DNA of 64,000 nucleotides from Paenibacillus lactis (lineage in GTDB: Bacteria > Bacillota > Bacilli > Paenibacillales > Paenibacillaceae): contig NZ_JAGGKI010000013.1 in the NCBI RefSeq assembly GCF_017873605.1, positions 62,001 to 126,000 on the forward strand, written 5' to 3'. The position numbers were made by a program, and so were the translations under genes. Below are positions 34,998 through 43,025 of this stretch, one piece after another. Under the pieces are notes generated by a model, which worked only from the letters and a program-made list of their open reading frames with translations, searched no databases and was not told the DNA's origin. The stretch's first letter is position 1. Each line of letters starts with the position of its first letter.

Positions 34998-36260
34998 TTA
35001 CGAATTTAAACGCTTCACGTTGCGGATGATGATGCGGCTGTGCGGCAGGGACGGCATGTCATGAAAACGGAAGCTGAGGTCCTGCAAAGGCACTTCATAC
35101 CGAATCCAGTTAGCCAGAACATCCGCGCTTTCCTTCATGATCTCGAGCGTAATCCATTCACCGGCGCAGCGGTGACCGGCATCATGATCTCCACCACCTT
35201 GGGGAATAAAGCTGAACGGGCTTCCGTTCCAATCCTTGAACCGATCGGGATTGAACAGCTCGGGCTGGTCCCATAGCTTTGGATGATGATTCGTTCCGTA
35301 CAGGTCAAGGATCGTCAGCACACCTTTGTTAAATTCATAACCCTTCCACGTAAAATCCCGGATTGCGCGGGCGGGGACAAAGGGGAAGAACGGATAGAAT
35401 CTTCGAACCTCTTGAACAAAACGCTGAAGCTTGCCTTCCTCAGAGGTCATCAGCTTCTCGCGCTCCTCCGGCTGCTGAATGACAGCAAGTGCTGTAAAGC
35501 AGACGTAGACTGCAACGGCTACGATCGGACGCAGGATATTCAGGATTTCGACCGCTGCGACCTTCGGGTCGAGTCTATTACCGGCCAGATCCCGATGCTT
35601 GGAAAAAACGGAGAGGGCCGTTCCGTTCGCCGGATGCATTCGGCCTTCGCGCACGTCCAGCACCAAGCCCTCCAGCCACTGCTCTGCCTTCGAGCGGGCC
35701 ATTCTTCCACGCCGATGCTTGATGCCGATTGCAGCCGCGGACTCAATCATGGCACCGAGCCATTCCGTCTTCTCCTTCACCTCCTCCCCGGAAATGGGGA
35801 TGCCGGCCCATTCACAGGCAGCACGGCAAAGAAGCTCCTTGGCTTCATCGTAGATAACAATCTGCTCCAGCTCCTCAAAGCGTTCGACAGCGAGCATCCA
35901 CTGCTTTCGAGTGATCTCGCGCATAGCCAGAAGGCCATCACGGTTCATGATAGACATAAACATCGCTTTCCGGTGCCGATGCTCCTCACCGTCAAGGGTT
36001 TGCACGCCGTTTTCACCGAACAAGGTCTTCAGCACACGCTTCGGTGCCGCGCCATGCCGCTGAAATTTCTCCCCGTCGTAAAAAAGCTTGGCCGCCTCTT
36101 CGCCTCGCATACAGATGGCGCGTTCGCCTAAGAGCCGTGTTTCAAAAATGTCGGATTGAAAGCCGATGGCCCGGTTGGTCACGTAGAGATAGCCTTCGCG
36201 GAGCACGCTCAAGCTGTTGTCTATGCCTTCTTCTTTTGGAATCGGTCTTGATGTTTCCAT
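34998..36260 (-). CDS. cypC: CYP152-type cytochrome P450 peroxygenase (fatty-acid hydroxylase)
   Basis: A 420-residue P450 that hydroxylates fatty acids at the alpha or beta position using H2O2 rather than NADPH and a redox partner. The Cys haem ligand is in PQGGGDHDAGHRCAGEW (about 360-378), with the long loop typical of CYP152. The active-site Arg-Pro pair that binds the substrate carboxylate is in NILRPIVAVA (about 243), replacing the usual acid-threonine pair. The ExxR motif appears as EVRRFY. No redox partner gene is near. GGAGG precedes ATG 36260. Confidence 0.92.
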   Translation of the reverse strand: METSRPIPKEEGIDNSLSVLREGYLYVTNRAIGFQSDIFETRLLGERAICMRGEEAAKLFYDGEKFQRHGAAPKRVLKTLFGENGVQTLDGEEHRHRKAMFMSIMNRDGLLAMREITRKQWMLAVERFEELEQIVIYDEAKELLCRAACEWAGIPISGEEVKEKTEWLGAMIESAAAIGIKHRRGRMARSKAEQWLEGLVLDVREGRMHPANGTALSVFSKHRDLAGNRLDPKVAAVEILNILRPIVAVAVYVCFTALAVIQQPEEREKLMTSEEGKLQRFVQEVRRFYPFFPFVPARAIRDFTWKGYEFNKGVLTILDLYGTNHHPKLWDQPELFNPDRFKDWNGSPFSFIPQGGGDHDAGHRCAGEWITLEIMKESADVLANWIRYEVPLQDLSFRFHDMPSLPHSRIIIRNVKRLNS

Positions 36261-36506
36261 ATGAAACCTCCTGCTGATTTAAATTGGGAAGCGATCATTG
36301 CTGGTGAACGAATACTACCTTAATACCCGCCGAGCTGCTGTTTGAATAAATCATGGACTTGATCGCCAGTAACCGATTGCCTGATTCCGCGAGATTTCTC
36401 TGTTCAAAAATGTATAAGTTGGATGTCTATTGCAGGAATTGGAGATGGCTTCATCGAAAAATAAAGGATTGGGAGACCATTCTAAATTAGGAGGTTGTTA
36501 GGAGAG

Positions 36507-37016
36507 ATGGCGGCTGAAGTCATTAAGGTTTATCAGGAGCATTTGCCGGCGCTGCGGCTGATCGGCAAACGATATACAGATCAGGACCGCGATGCTGTAG
36601 GCAGCTTTGGGGAGAAGTGGGGGGGATGGATCGCGAGCAGTTGGTTCGATGAGCTTGTTAACCTTGGTCCCCTGCCGGAGTCGGAAGGGGCTTCTTACGG
36701 AATGATGCGAATGGAGGGAGGACAGTTTGAATATTGGATTGGCATGCTGTTTCCCTCTGAGACCGAAGTTCCGGAAGGTTATGCGCATGCCGATATTGCG
36801 GAGAGTGACGTAGGCATCTGCTGGCTGCACGGATCTGATGATAGCGGGGAGCTGTACGGCATTGGCCCCCACAATCAATGCATGGACCAATTGGCCGAGC
36901 TAGGCTGGAAGCTTAAAGAAAATCCGTGGTTCTTCGAGAAGTATCACCCGCAGCGCTTTGCTTCGCCGGATGACAAGGGAAAGGTTATTTTGGATTATGG
37001 GGCGTATATTCGTTAA
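36507..37016 (+). CDS. GyrI-like effector-binding domain protein
   Basis: The 169-residue protein is a free-standing GyrI/AraC effector-binding-like domain (LRLIGKRYT near the N-terminus, HADIAESDVGICWLHG, a late aromatic-rich ENPWFFEKYHPQRF). Such domains bind hydrophobic drugs or, in some cases, hydrolyse small molecules. The in-frame TTG 36495 lies inside AGGAGG; ATG 36507 is preferred. Single gene between the P450 and the flavin reductase; function unknown. Confidence 0.8.
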   Translation: MAAEVIKVYQEHLPALRLIGKRYTDQDRDAVGSFGEKWGGWIASSWFDELVNLGPLPESEGASYGMMRMEGGQFEYWIGMLFPSETEVPEGYAHADIAESDVGICWLHGSDDSGELYGIGPHNQCMDQLAELGWKLKENPWFFEKYHPQRFASPDDKGKVILDYGAYIR

Positions 37017-37203
37017 TATCGTATGATTGATACATAACGGGCCTTTTGGACTATAAGGCCTGTCATCGAAGAATATAAACCAGCCCGCATCCTAGTCAGG
37101 AGCGGGCTCGCTCATATTTGATTAGAGGATCTCTACAAGTAGAACGCTGCATATAGGATGGGGACCTCGCTTCGGAAGGACGGCCATCGGTAGATCTTCC
37201 GCT

Positions 37204-37824
37204 TTAGGTCTCCGCACGAAACGTCTTTCCAAGCCGATCGCCAAGCCCAAAATAGTGCCGAAAATTATAAATGAGCGGACTCCATTGGTTTGGATCAATG
37301 TGGTTCTCGTCACGTACGATATCTTCGTGGGCGTGCACATGGATTGCTTCCGTTTCCACAATGGCAAAAAAGGAAGCATTTGCAGGGCTGTGGATGTTGC
37401 TGACGCGGGCCTCAATTTGTATCGGACATTCCTGAATACGTGCAGGCGTGACCGACAGGGAGGGGACTGGGGTCAACCCGGCGATGCCATACTTATCTTT
37501 TTCGTGCCGGAATCCGTTTCGAAGCTTGAAGTCCGGTACGGGATCTTTACCGGTGTATGGGGCGAGCTTCTCAACCTGCTCCCATAGTGAAGGATCCGGT
37601 ACGTTAATCACGCATTCCGGGCAATTCTTAAGGTTCTCGATCGCTTTTCCCCCAAGCCCGATGCCTAGCACGATGGAGTGTCCTAGCGCCCATGATGAAG
37701 ACAAAGGTGAAATGTTCATGCTATCGTCCTCATTCAATGTTGTTAGAAGAATAACGGGTGTACCATAGTAGAGGATGCTTGGATGAATGGTCTTGATAAG
37801 CGGTTTTTCTGCAGATGTGTGCAT
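37204..37824 (-). CDS. Flavin reductase-like FMN-binding protein
   Basis: A 206-residue flavin reductase-like domain (YYGTPVILLTTLNEDDSMNI, SSSWALGHSIVLGIG, NLKNCPECVINVPD). Such proteins bind FMN and reduce flavin with NAD(P)H or act on other substrates. GGAGGAGAAACC precedes ATG 37824. It is divergent from an ArsR-type regulator and shares with it a palindromic operator. Confidence 0.9.
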   Translation of the reverse strand: MHTSAEKPLIKTIHPSILYYGTPVILLTTLNEDDSMNISPLSSSWALGHSIVLGIGLGGKAIENLKNCPECVINVPDPSLWEQVEKLAPYTGKDPVPDFKLRNGFRHEKDKYGIAGLTPVPSLSVTPARIQECPIQIEARVSNIHSPANASFFAIVETEAIHVHAHEDIVRDENHIDPNQWSPLIYNFRHYFGLGDRLGKTFRAET

Positions 37825-37878
37825 GGTTTCTCCTCCTGATTCATTTCGTTCTTCCAGAATCATTGTAGTCCAGAGATG

Positions 37879-37896
37879 TTTCGATTATCATCGAAA
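37879..37896. promoter_or_regulatory. Operator between flavin reductase and ArsR genes
   Basis: TTTCGAT-TATC-ATCGAAA is a perfect 7+7 inverted repeat halfway between the two divergent starts. It is the expected ArsR-family binding site and could control both genes. Confidence 0.75.
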
Positions 37897-37923
37897 TATG
37901 GATGACATGGGAGGAGAAATGAA

Positions 37924-38625
37924 ATGAAGGCACAGGCAAACGCCAATCTGGCGATCGTTGCATCGCTTGTTAGCGAGGGGTCGCGTGCGGCCATGCTCAC
38001 CGCGATGCTCGACGGCCGCTTTCACCCTGCAAGCGAGCTGGCTTATATGGCGGGAATCAAACCGCAAACGGCGAGCTTCCATCTGTCTAAAATGACGGAT
38101 GCGGGCATCGTCAGCGTTGAACAGCAGGGGAGGCATCGATATTATGGCATCCGGGACCCGGAGGTCGCACGGATGCTGGAGTCCTTATTGTCAATCGCGC
38201 CCCCGGTGGAAATCAAATCGCTCAGGCAAGCTGACGAAGACCGGGCGATTCGTTCCGCAAGGACCTGTTACGATCATTTAGCGGGGAAGCTGGGAATCCA
38301 GCTGACGACTTCCTTATTGGAGATGGGAGTTCTTGACGAAAACCATAAGCAATTTGAGGTAACCGCTGCAGGGGAAGCCTTCTTTAGGGATTTCCGCTTG
38401 GATCTGGACCGGGCGAGAGCGAAGCGCCGTTCCTTCTCGCATAAATGCCTGGATTGGAGCGAAAGACGCCATCATCTGGCGGGATCGCTGGGAAGCGTTT
38501 TGCTTGAGAAGCTGCTCGAATTGAAATGGATCGAACGTTTGCCAAAAACACGGGCCGTGCGCGTCACGGAGAAGGGGAAGAAGGGCTTCAAGGCAACCTT
38601 CGGGATCGATGTTGAGGGCCGTTAA
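37924..38625 (+). CDS. ArsR-family winged-helix regulator
   Basis: A 233-residue protein with an ArsR winged helix at about residues 10-90 (SELAYMAGIKPQTASFHLSKM, HRYYGIRDPEVARML) and a helical C-terminal region with its own wHTH-like end. It lacks the ArsR metal-binding ELCVCDL motif, so metal sensing is not indicated. GGAGGAGAAATGAA precedes ATG 37924. It probably regulates itself and the flavin reductase gene through the palindrome at 37879. Confidence 0.87.
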   Translation: MKAQANANLAIVASLVSEGSRAAMLTAMLDGRFHPASELAYMAGIKPQTASFHLSKMTDAGIVSVEQQGRHRYYGIRDPEVARMLESLLSIAPPVEIKSLRQADEDRAIRSARTCYDHLAGKLGIQLTTSLLEMGVLDENHKQFEVTAAGEAFFRDFRLDLDRARAKRRSFSHKCLDWSERRHHLAGSLGSVLLEKLLELKWIERLPKTRAVRVTEKGKKGFKATFGIDVEGR

Positions 38626-38685
38626 TTCCGTTTGAGATGAGCTTCGCTGCAGCTATTTATTTCCTTATGTAAGCCGGAAAAATAA

Positions 38686-38731
38686 AAAAGGACTGCACGC
38701 CATCATCACCATGATGTCGCAGCAGTCCCTT
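38686..38731 (-). terminator. Terminator of FMN reductase gene
   Basis: On the minus strand GGACTGC and GCAGTCC enclose a second ATCAT/ATGAT stem, followed by TTTTTTATTT. Confidence 0.85.
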
Positions 38732-38738
38732 ATAACGA

Positions 38739-39281
38739 TTATTGACGCAGGGTTTTCAAAGCACCGCTCCATGCGAGCACTTGGTCCAGCATGCCGTTCA
38801 CGTTCGTAAGATGAAGGTCGGCCGGCTTAAACACCGTTCCGTTCTCGAAATCCGTGAACAAGGACAGCGCAGCGTGAATGCGAACGTCCGCAACGGACAA
38901 TTCGCCCAAAATGCCGCGCAGATGCTCGGCAGCGCGCGCACCGCCGACGGAGCCGTAGCTTACGATCCCCGCAGCTTTGTTATTCCAAGCTTCGCGTGCG
39001 TAATCGAGGGCGTTTTTCAGCGCGCCTGTAATACTGTGGTTATACTCTTGCACGATGAATACGAATCCGTCGAGGCTGGCAAGCTTTGCATTCCATGCGG
39101 CTGCCTGCTCGGACGCATCGGCCTCACCCAACAGCGGAAGCTTGTAGTCAGCGATGTCTACGATCTCATAATTCGCGTCCCCGCGTTGATCGGCGATGCT
39201 CTTCACCCATTCGCCTACCTGTGGGCTCAAGCGGCCTTGACGTGTGCTGCCCAAAATAATACCGATGTTCAATTTCGACAC
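38739..39281 (-). CDS. NADPH-dependent FMN reductase (azoreductase-like)
   Basis: A 180-residue flavodoxin-fold protein with the FMN phosphate loop GSTRQGRLSPQVGEW (about 11-25), PLLGEAD and VQEYNHSITGALKNALDY (about 75-92) that binds FMN. Members reduce quinones, chromate or azo compounds. GGAGGGA precedes ATG 39281. The promoter TTGACA-N18-TATGAT on the minus strand and an upstream palindrome at 39382 suggest regulated expression. Confidence 0.92.
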   Translation of the reverse strand: MSKLNIGIILGSTRQGRLSPQVGEWVKSIADQRGDANYEIVDIADYKLPLLGEADASEQAAAWNAKLASLDGFVFIVQEYNHSITGALKNALDYAREAWNNKAAGIVSYGSVGGARAAEHLRGILGELSVADVRIHAALSLFTDFENGTVFKPADLHLTNVNGMLDQVLAWSGALKTLRQ

Positions 39282-39370
39282 TGTAATTCCCTCCTGATTA
39301 TTGAAATTGTATTTTATCTTTGTTGGTGTCCTGGTTGCATGAGATAATCATAAACTCAGTCGGTTATTAA

Positions 39371-39398
39371 TGTCAAGTAGCTAACAAAAAGTTTGTTA
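39371..39398 (-). promoter_or_regulatory. FMN reductase -35 box and upstream palindrome
   Basis: The minus-strand TTGACA covers 39376-39371, 18 bp from TATGAT. Just upstream is TAACAAA-AAG-TTTGTTA (39382-39398), a 7+7 inverted repeat, placed like an activator site (HxlR or MarR type). No matching regulator gene is adjacent. Confidence 0.6.
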
Positions 39399-39548
39399 AT
39401 TATCCTTAAATCAAGAGAGTTTGTGTCTGTAGCTCGTTGCCATGTAAATGCTATAGTAGAGTAATCGGACCCGCTGTCCCTTATGATAAGATCTTTATCT
39501 TGTCGATACCCTTGGGAGGCGCATACCAGAAATTGCGAGGTGGATAAC

Positions 39549-40721
39549 ATGATGATCAGACAGTTGAAAACGGACGAGTTCGAAGCCAGCACATCATTAG
39601 GTGAATATGCATTTCAATACACATTGACACCCGAGGAGAAAGAAGAGCGGAAAAGCCGCTTCAAACCCGAGCAGACCTGGGGAATTTTCGATGGGGCGGA
39701 CCTGCAGGCGAAGCTGACCATTCTGCCGCTGCGAACATATCTTCATGGCAAGGCTTTTGACATGGGCGGCATCGCAGGAGTTGCGACATGGCCGGAGAAC
39801 CGCAGGCAGGGCCATGTTTCAAGGCTTCTGAAGCATGCTTTGAACGAAATGAAGAACGCGGGTCAGACGGTCTCCTTCCTGCATCCGTTCTCCATCCCCT
39901 TTTATCGCAAATTTGGGTGGGAGCTGTATGCGGAGTATAAGAAATACGTCATCCCTGTACATAAATTTCCGCCTAAGACCGAGTCGCCGGGACGGATCGT
40001 TCGCGATGCGGCGGATCTGCCGGCACTTGATTCCGTCTATCGCTCATTTGCAAGCGGGTATAACGGGACGCTGCTTCGGACTGAAGAGTGGTGGAAGCAA
40101 TCCGTTCTGGATGATGACGGGCACAATGTGATCTATTATTCGGCTGACGGGGAGCCTCAGGGCTATGCATTGTACCAGCTTAAGGACAAGGAGCTGACAT
40201 GCGATGAGTTTGTCTTTCTGAATGAAGAAGCCCGCAGCGCCCTGTGGACCTTCTTCGCCAATCATGATTCGCGCATTGAGCAAGTAAGCCTCAAGATGGT
40301 TCCTGTAGACGACGAGCTGCCATTCCTGCTTCCGGACCCGCGGGTATCGCAAGAGACGGTCCCATATTTCATGGCACGGATCGTCGATCTGAAATCACTT
40401 CTGGAGGAGTATCCGTTTATGAGGGATGTGGAGGTTGGAATTACGCTCAAGGTGCAGGATGCCGCCGCTCCTTGGAACGACGGGGTGTGGCGCTTATCCG
40501 TCAATATCGATGGCAGGGGAGAGGCAGAATTGCTGGAGACGAAGGAAGGTGCGGAAGCTGACCTGACCCTGGACATTCAGGCGTTAAGCGCTATTCTAAC
40601 GGGATATAAGAGGGTGCAAACCCTGCACAAAGCCGGCCGCATTCAAGGGGAAACGCAAAAGGCGGCAGAGCTGGATTCGGTTGTTCCTGTTCGGCAGACA
40701 TTGCTGATGGACTTTTTCTAA
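39549..40721 (+). CDS. Eis-like GNAT acetyltransferase
   Basis: A 390-residue three-domain protein: N-terminal GNAT domain with the acetyl-CoA loop VATWPENRRQGHVSRLL (about 78-94), a second GNAT-like domain (about 150-285) and an SCP2-like C-terminal domain (about 290-390), the layout of Eis acetyltransferases. Eis enzymes acetylate aminoglycosides and other amines at several positions; the native substrate here is not known. GAGGTGG precedes ATG 39549 (or ATG 39552). Followed by a terminator. Confidence 0.9.
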   Translation: MMIRQLKTDEFEASTSLGEYAFQYTLTPEEKEERKSRFKPEQTWGIFDGADLQAKLTILPLRTYLHGKAFDMGGIAGVATWPENRRQGHVSRLLKHALNEMKNAGQTVSFLHPFSIPFYRKFGWELYAEYKKYVIPVHKFPPKTESPGRIVRDAADLPALDSVYRSFASGYNGTLLRTEEWWKQSVLDDDGHNVIYYSADGEPQGYALYQLKDKELTCDEFVFLNEEARSALWTFFANHDSRIEQVSLKMVPVDDELPFLLPDPRVSQETVPYFMARIVDLKSLLEEYPFMRDVEVGITLKVQDAAAPWNDGVWRLSVNIDGRGEAELLETKEGAEADLTLDIQALSAILTGYKRVQTLHKAGRIQGETQKAAELDSVVPVRQTLLMDFF

Positions 40722-40732
40722 GATTCCGTAAC

Positions 40733-40764
40733 AAAAAGCCTGATCCCAAGGGATCGGCTTTTTT
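40733..40764 (+). terminator. Terminator of Eis-like gene
   Basis: GCC-TGATCCC pairs with GGGATC-GGC around a tiny AA loop, with A run before and six T after; works on both strands. Confidence 0.85.
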
Positions 40765-40771
40765 ACGTTTA

Positions 40772-41479
40772 TCACCCGTCACGGCGTCCATTCCGGACTT
40801 CATGCTTGGAGTAGATGCGGAGTTCTCCGTCATCGCCGTACTCGGCGTAGGCGATGTCATCCATGCGCTCGAAGCCTTGTTCCCGTGCTTTTCTCTTCAC
40901 GAGCTCGGGATCGATCCTCCGGCCCAGCATGGATTCCTCCAGGATCTTACCTTTATCGATCACCGTTACGGTGAAGGCGTCAGGCCCGGACGAAACGCCT
41001 AGGTCCTTGGCGGAAGGAGGCTCGAATTCAGGCTTCTTCATGACAGACAACGAGCCGTCCGTTTCCAGAATCGCAAATTTAACCTCCTGGAGCGAGAAAA
41101 TGTTTTGCCGCCGAAGCATGGATAATAGCTGCTTGTATTCAATATCGTATTTGTCGAGCCACTTCTGGTTCAGTCTCCCATTGTCGATGAGCAGAACGGC
41201 CCGGCCTTCCGTTAAATAACCGAACTTTACGAAATGCGTCGTTGCCTTCTCGAAGAGGTAGGAAAGCGAGGTCCATAGCGTCAGCGCGAATAACAAGTGC
41301 GTAATGTGAACGCCGTCGTCGTACAAGGTGTTGCCTACGATTTCGCTTAATATTAAGGAAGACAGGAAATCAAGCGGCGTTAGCTGACTGAGCGTTTTCC
41401 GTCCTGTAATGAACGTGATGACCCATAACCCGAAGAAGCTGATCACCAGTTTCATACTCAAATCTATAAACATGTCCAT
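40772..41479 (-). CDS. DUF421 membrane protein (YetF/YrbG type)
   Basis: A 235-residue protein with three N-terminal transmembrane segments (about 8-24, 35-50 and 60-78) and a cytoplasmic DUF421 domain (about 85-225, LIDNGRLNQKWLDKYDIEYKQL in parts, LRRQNIFSLQEVKFAILETDG). In B. subtilis these proteins occur in the spore or cell membrane; function not settled. The ribosome site AGGAGGC precedes ATG 41479. Confidence 0.88.
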   Translation of the reverse strand: MDMFIDLSMKLVISFFGLWVITFITGRKTLSQLTPLDFLSSLILSEIVGNTLYDDGVHITHLLFALTLWTSLSYLFEKATTHFVKFGYLTEGRAVLLIDNGRLNQKWLDKYDIEYKQLLSMLRRQNIFSLQEVKFAILETDGSLSVMKKPEFEPPSAKDLGVSSGPDAFTVTVIDKGKILEESMLGRRIDPELVKRKAREQGFERMDDIAYAEYGDDGELRIYSKHEVRNGRRDG

Positions 41480-41610
41480 GGCTAAAGCCTCCTAAGCTTG
41501 GGATGAAGGAATCGAATTTGCTAATGTATTAAACGGGAAGCGAGCCCCGTAAACAAGTAGGCTGGCATGGCTTTGCCGCGTAAAGGGGACTGCCTGTATA
41601 CTGTCATATA

Positions 41611-41657
41611 AAAACGGCCTGTCAACAACCGGTTCTATTCCGGATGACAGGCCGTTT
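41611..41657 (-). terminator. Terminator of terC
   Basis: AAACGGCCTGTCA on one side pairs with TGACAGGCCGTTT, with an inner ACCGG/CCGG(A) pairing. On the minus strand it is followed by TTTTATATG. Confidence 0.85.
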
Positions 41658-41689
41658 CATTATTAATTTGCTGTATGGAGCTTGAATGA

Positions 41690-42508
41690 TCAGAAGGAAT
41701 TTCCCGGCTGCTGCTCTTCCACTTCTTTAACGGCATTCTGGTCACTGCTGACTTCCCGCTTCGAGGAGGTGAACCACCCAATGAGCGCAATCAGGACAAG
41801 AACGACATAGAAGATCGCTTTCCAGATCGGATTCTCAGGGAAATGATGATTAATGATTGCAACATCCGGATGCGCCAAGGTAATCACGGCGAGCTTGATA
41901 CCGACCCAACCGACAATAATAAACGCCGCAACTTCAAGTCCAGGGCGCTGCTGCAGCAGCTTAACGAAATAGGACGCTGCAAAACGCATAATGATCAGAC
42001 CGATGAATCCGCCAAGGAAGATAACGATGAATTGTCCTCCATCCAGGCCTCCGATATTCGGGATGCCGCTCGGCGGAAGCGCGACCGCAAGGGCAACCGC
42101 TGCGAGAATCGAGTCCACGGCAAAGGCAATGTCGGCTACCTCGACCTTGAATACGGTCATCCAGAAGCCGGATTGTTTCTTCGGTTTCTCCGGCTTCGGT
42201 TCCGCGTCCTCGGTTGGCTTCTTGCCTTTAATGAAGTGCTTCAGGGTGTGATTGATCGAAATGTACAGAAGGTAGAGGGCACCGATTGCCTGTACCTGCC
42301 ATACGTCCACCAAGAACGAGATGACAAACAGCGATCCGAGACGGAACACAAACGCACCGAGCAAGCCGTAAAAGAGCGCCTTTTTGCGCTGAGCTTCAGG
42401 CAGATGCTTGACCATGATCGCCAGGACCAGCGCGTTATCCGCCGCCAGCAGTCCTTCGAGCGCAACGAGCACAAGCAGCACCCATCCGTACTCTAATAAT
42501 AGCTCCAT
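41690..42508 (-). CDS. TerC-family (YkoY-type) metal export protein
   Basis: A 272-residue membrane protein with about seven to eight transmembrane segments. The TerC acidic motifs are ALEGLLAADNALVLA (about 17-31) and KVEVADIAFAVDSILAA (about 130-146). Bacterial TerC/YkoY-type proteins are implicated in manganese export or metallation of secreted proteins. A yybP-ykoY manganese riboswitch precedes the gene, which agrees well. The central loop (about 92-118) is charged. AGGAGG precedes ATG 42508. Confidence 0.92.
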   Translation of the reverse strand: MELLLEYGWVLLVLVALEGLLAADNALVLAIMVKHLPEAQRKKALFYGLLGAFVFRLGSLFVISFLVDVWQVQAIGALYLLYISINHTLKHFIKGKKPTEDAEPKPEKPKKQSGFWMTVFKVEVADIAFAVDSILAAVALAVALPPSGIPNIGGLDGGQFIVIFLGGFIGLIIMRFAASYFVKLLQQRPGLEVAAFIIVGWVGIKLAVITLAHPDVAIINHHFPENPIWKAIFYVVLVLIALIGWFTSSKREVSSDQNAVKEVEEQQPGNSF

Positions 42509-42540
42509 TCCACATCCTCCTAAGACTTATTGACGAGCAT

Positions 42541-42571
42541 AAAAAAAACCTTCACCGCAGGTGAAGGTCTC
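42541..42571 (-). terminator. Second terminator in terC leader
   Basis: On the minus strand GAGACCTTCACC starts the hairpin; ACCTTCACC pairs with GGTGAAGGT across TGC, followed by eight T (42548-42541). Its 5' arm is also complementary to the 3' arm of the first terminator. Confidence 0.88.
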
Positions 42572-42579
42572 AAACACAC

Positions 42580-42621
42580 AAAAAGAGACCTTCACCACAG
42601 TGTCTGTGTGGTAAAGGTCTC
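42580..42621 (-). terminator. First terminator in terC leader
   Basis: GAGACCTTTACCACA (42621-42607) pairs with TGTGGTGAAGGTCTC (42599-42585) around a 7-nt loop, followed by TTTTTGTG. The 5' arm contains the GCGAGACC end of the riboswitch aptamer. Confidence 0.88.
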
Positions 42622-42702
42622 GCTAACAACGAATCGTTGCCAACAAAGCCGGAGAATAATCTCGAACTGACGACTTTGTTGTAGCAGCTACTCCCCTTTA
42701 AT
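42605..42702 (-). promoter_or_regulatory. yybP-ykoY manganese riboswitch aptamer
   Basis: On the minus strand the aptamer begins AAAGGGGAGTAGC and contains GTCGTCA and the closing GCGAGACC, all typical of the yybP-ykoY family, which senses Mn2+ and turns on export genes. The aptamer lies about 100 nt upstream of terC, with two terminators between. It shares its closing arm with terminator 1. Confidence 0.92.
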
Positions 42703-42777
42703 CACGTTCATGCTTAGCAAACATTTGGATCAGCTAAGCCGTGATATAAAGATATAAAATTCGAAGCGGGAAGTCAA
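42701..42777 (-). promoter_or_regulatory. terC promoter and 5' hairpin
   Basis: Minus-strand TTGACT (42777-42772), 17-bp spacer, TATCTT (42754-42749). The start of the transcript can form a hairpin before the aptamer: ATCACG and GCTTAGC pair with GCTAAGC and CGTGAT (about 42744-42701). Confidence 0.7.
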
Positions 42778-42943
42778 GAAATTTTTTATAGAATATGTCC
42801 GAAGCTAAAAGAATCGATCGGTTGAAAGATAGGGACGTTCCCTTGAATCACGGGATTATTCAAATATAAATATTTGTTACATATATGCGTCGGCCAAATT
42901 CGGCGTATGATGTTAATAACCATAAACAGGAAGGGTGTTGAAA

Positions 42944-43000
42944 ATGAGAAGAACAGGATACGCCACCATCAAAAAAAGCAGGAGGGGTATGACAATCTAA
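42944..43000 (+). CDS. Putative 18-residue leader peptide
   Basis: ATG 42944 with GGAAGGGTG about 7 bases before opens a frame of MRRTGYATIKKSRRGMTI and stop at 42998. It lies in the leader of an ABC exporter gene. The end of the small frame (GGAGGG, 42981-42986) can pair with CCCTCC (43001-43006) just after its stop, and the same CCCTCC can instead pair with the exporter ribosome site GGAGG (43012-43016). This is the layout of translational attenuators. B. subtilis bmrB is a known leader peptide of an ABC exporter operon (transcriptional type). Expression not shown. Confidence 0.5.
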   Translation: MRRTGYATIKKSRRGMTI

Positions 43001-43025
43001 CCCTCCAACGCGGAGGAGATCCTAT

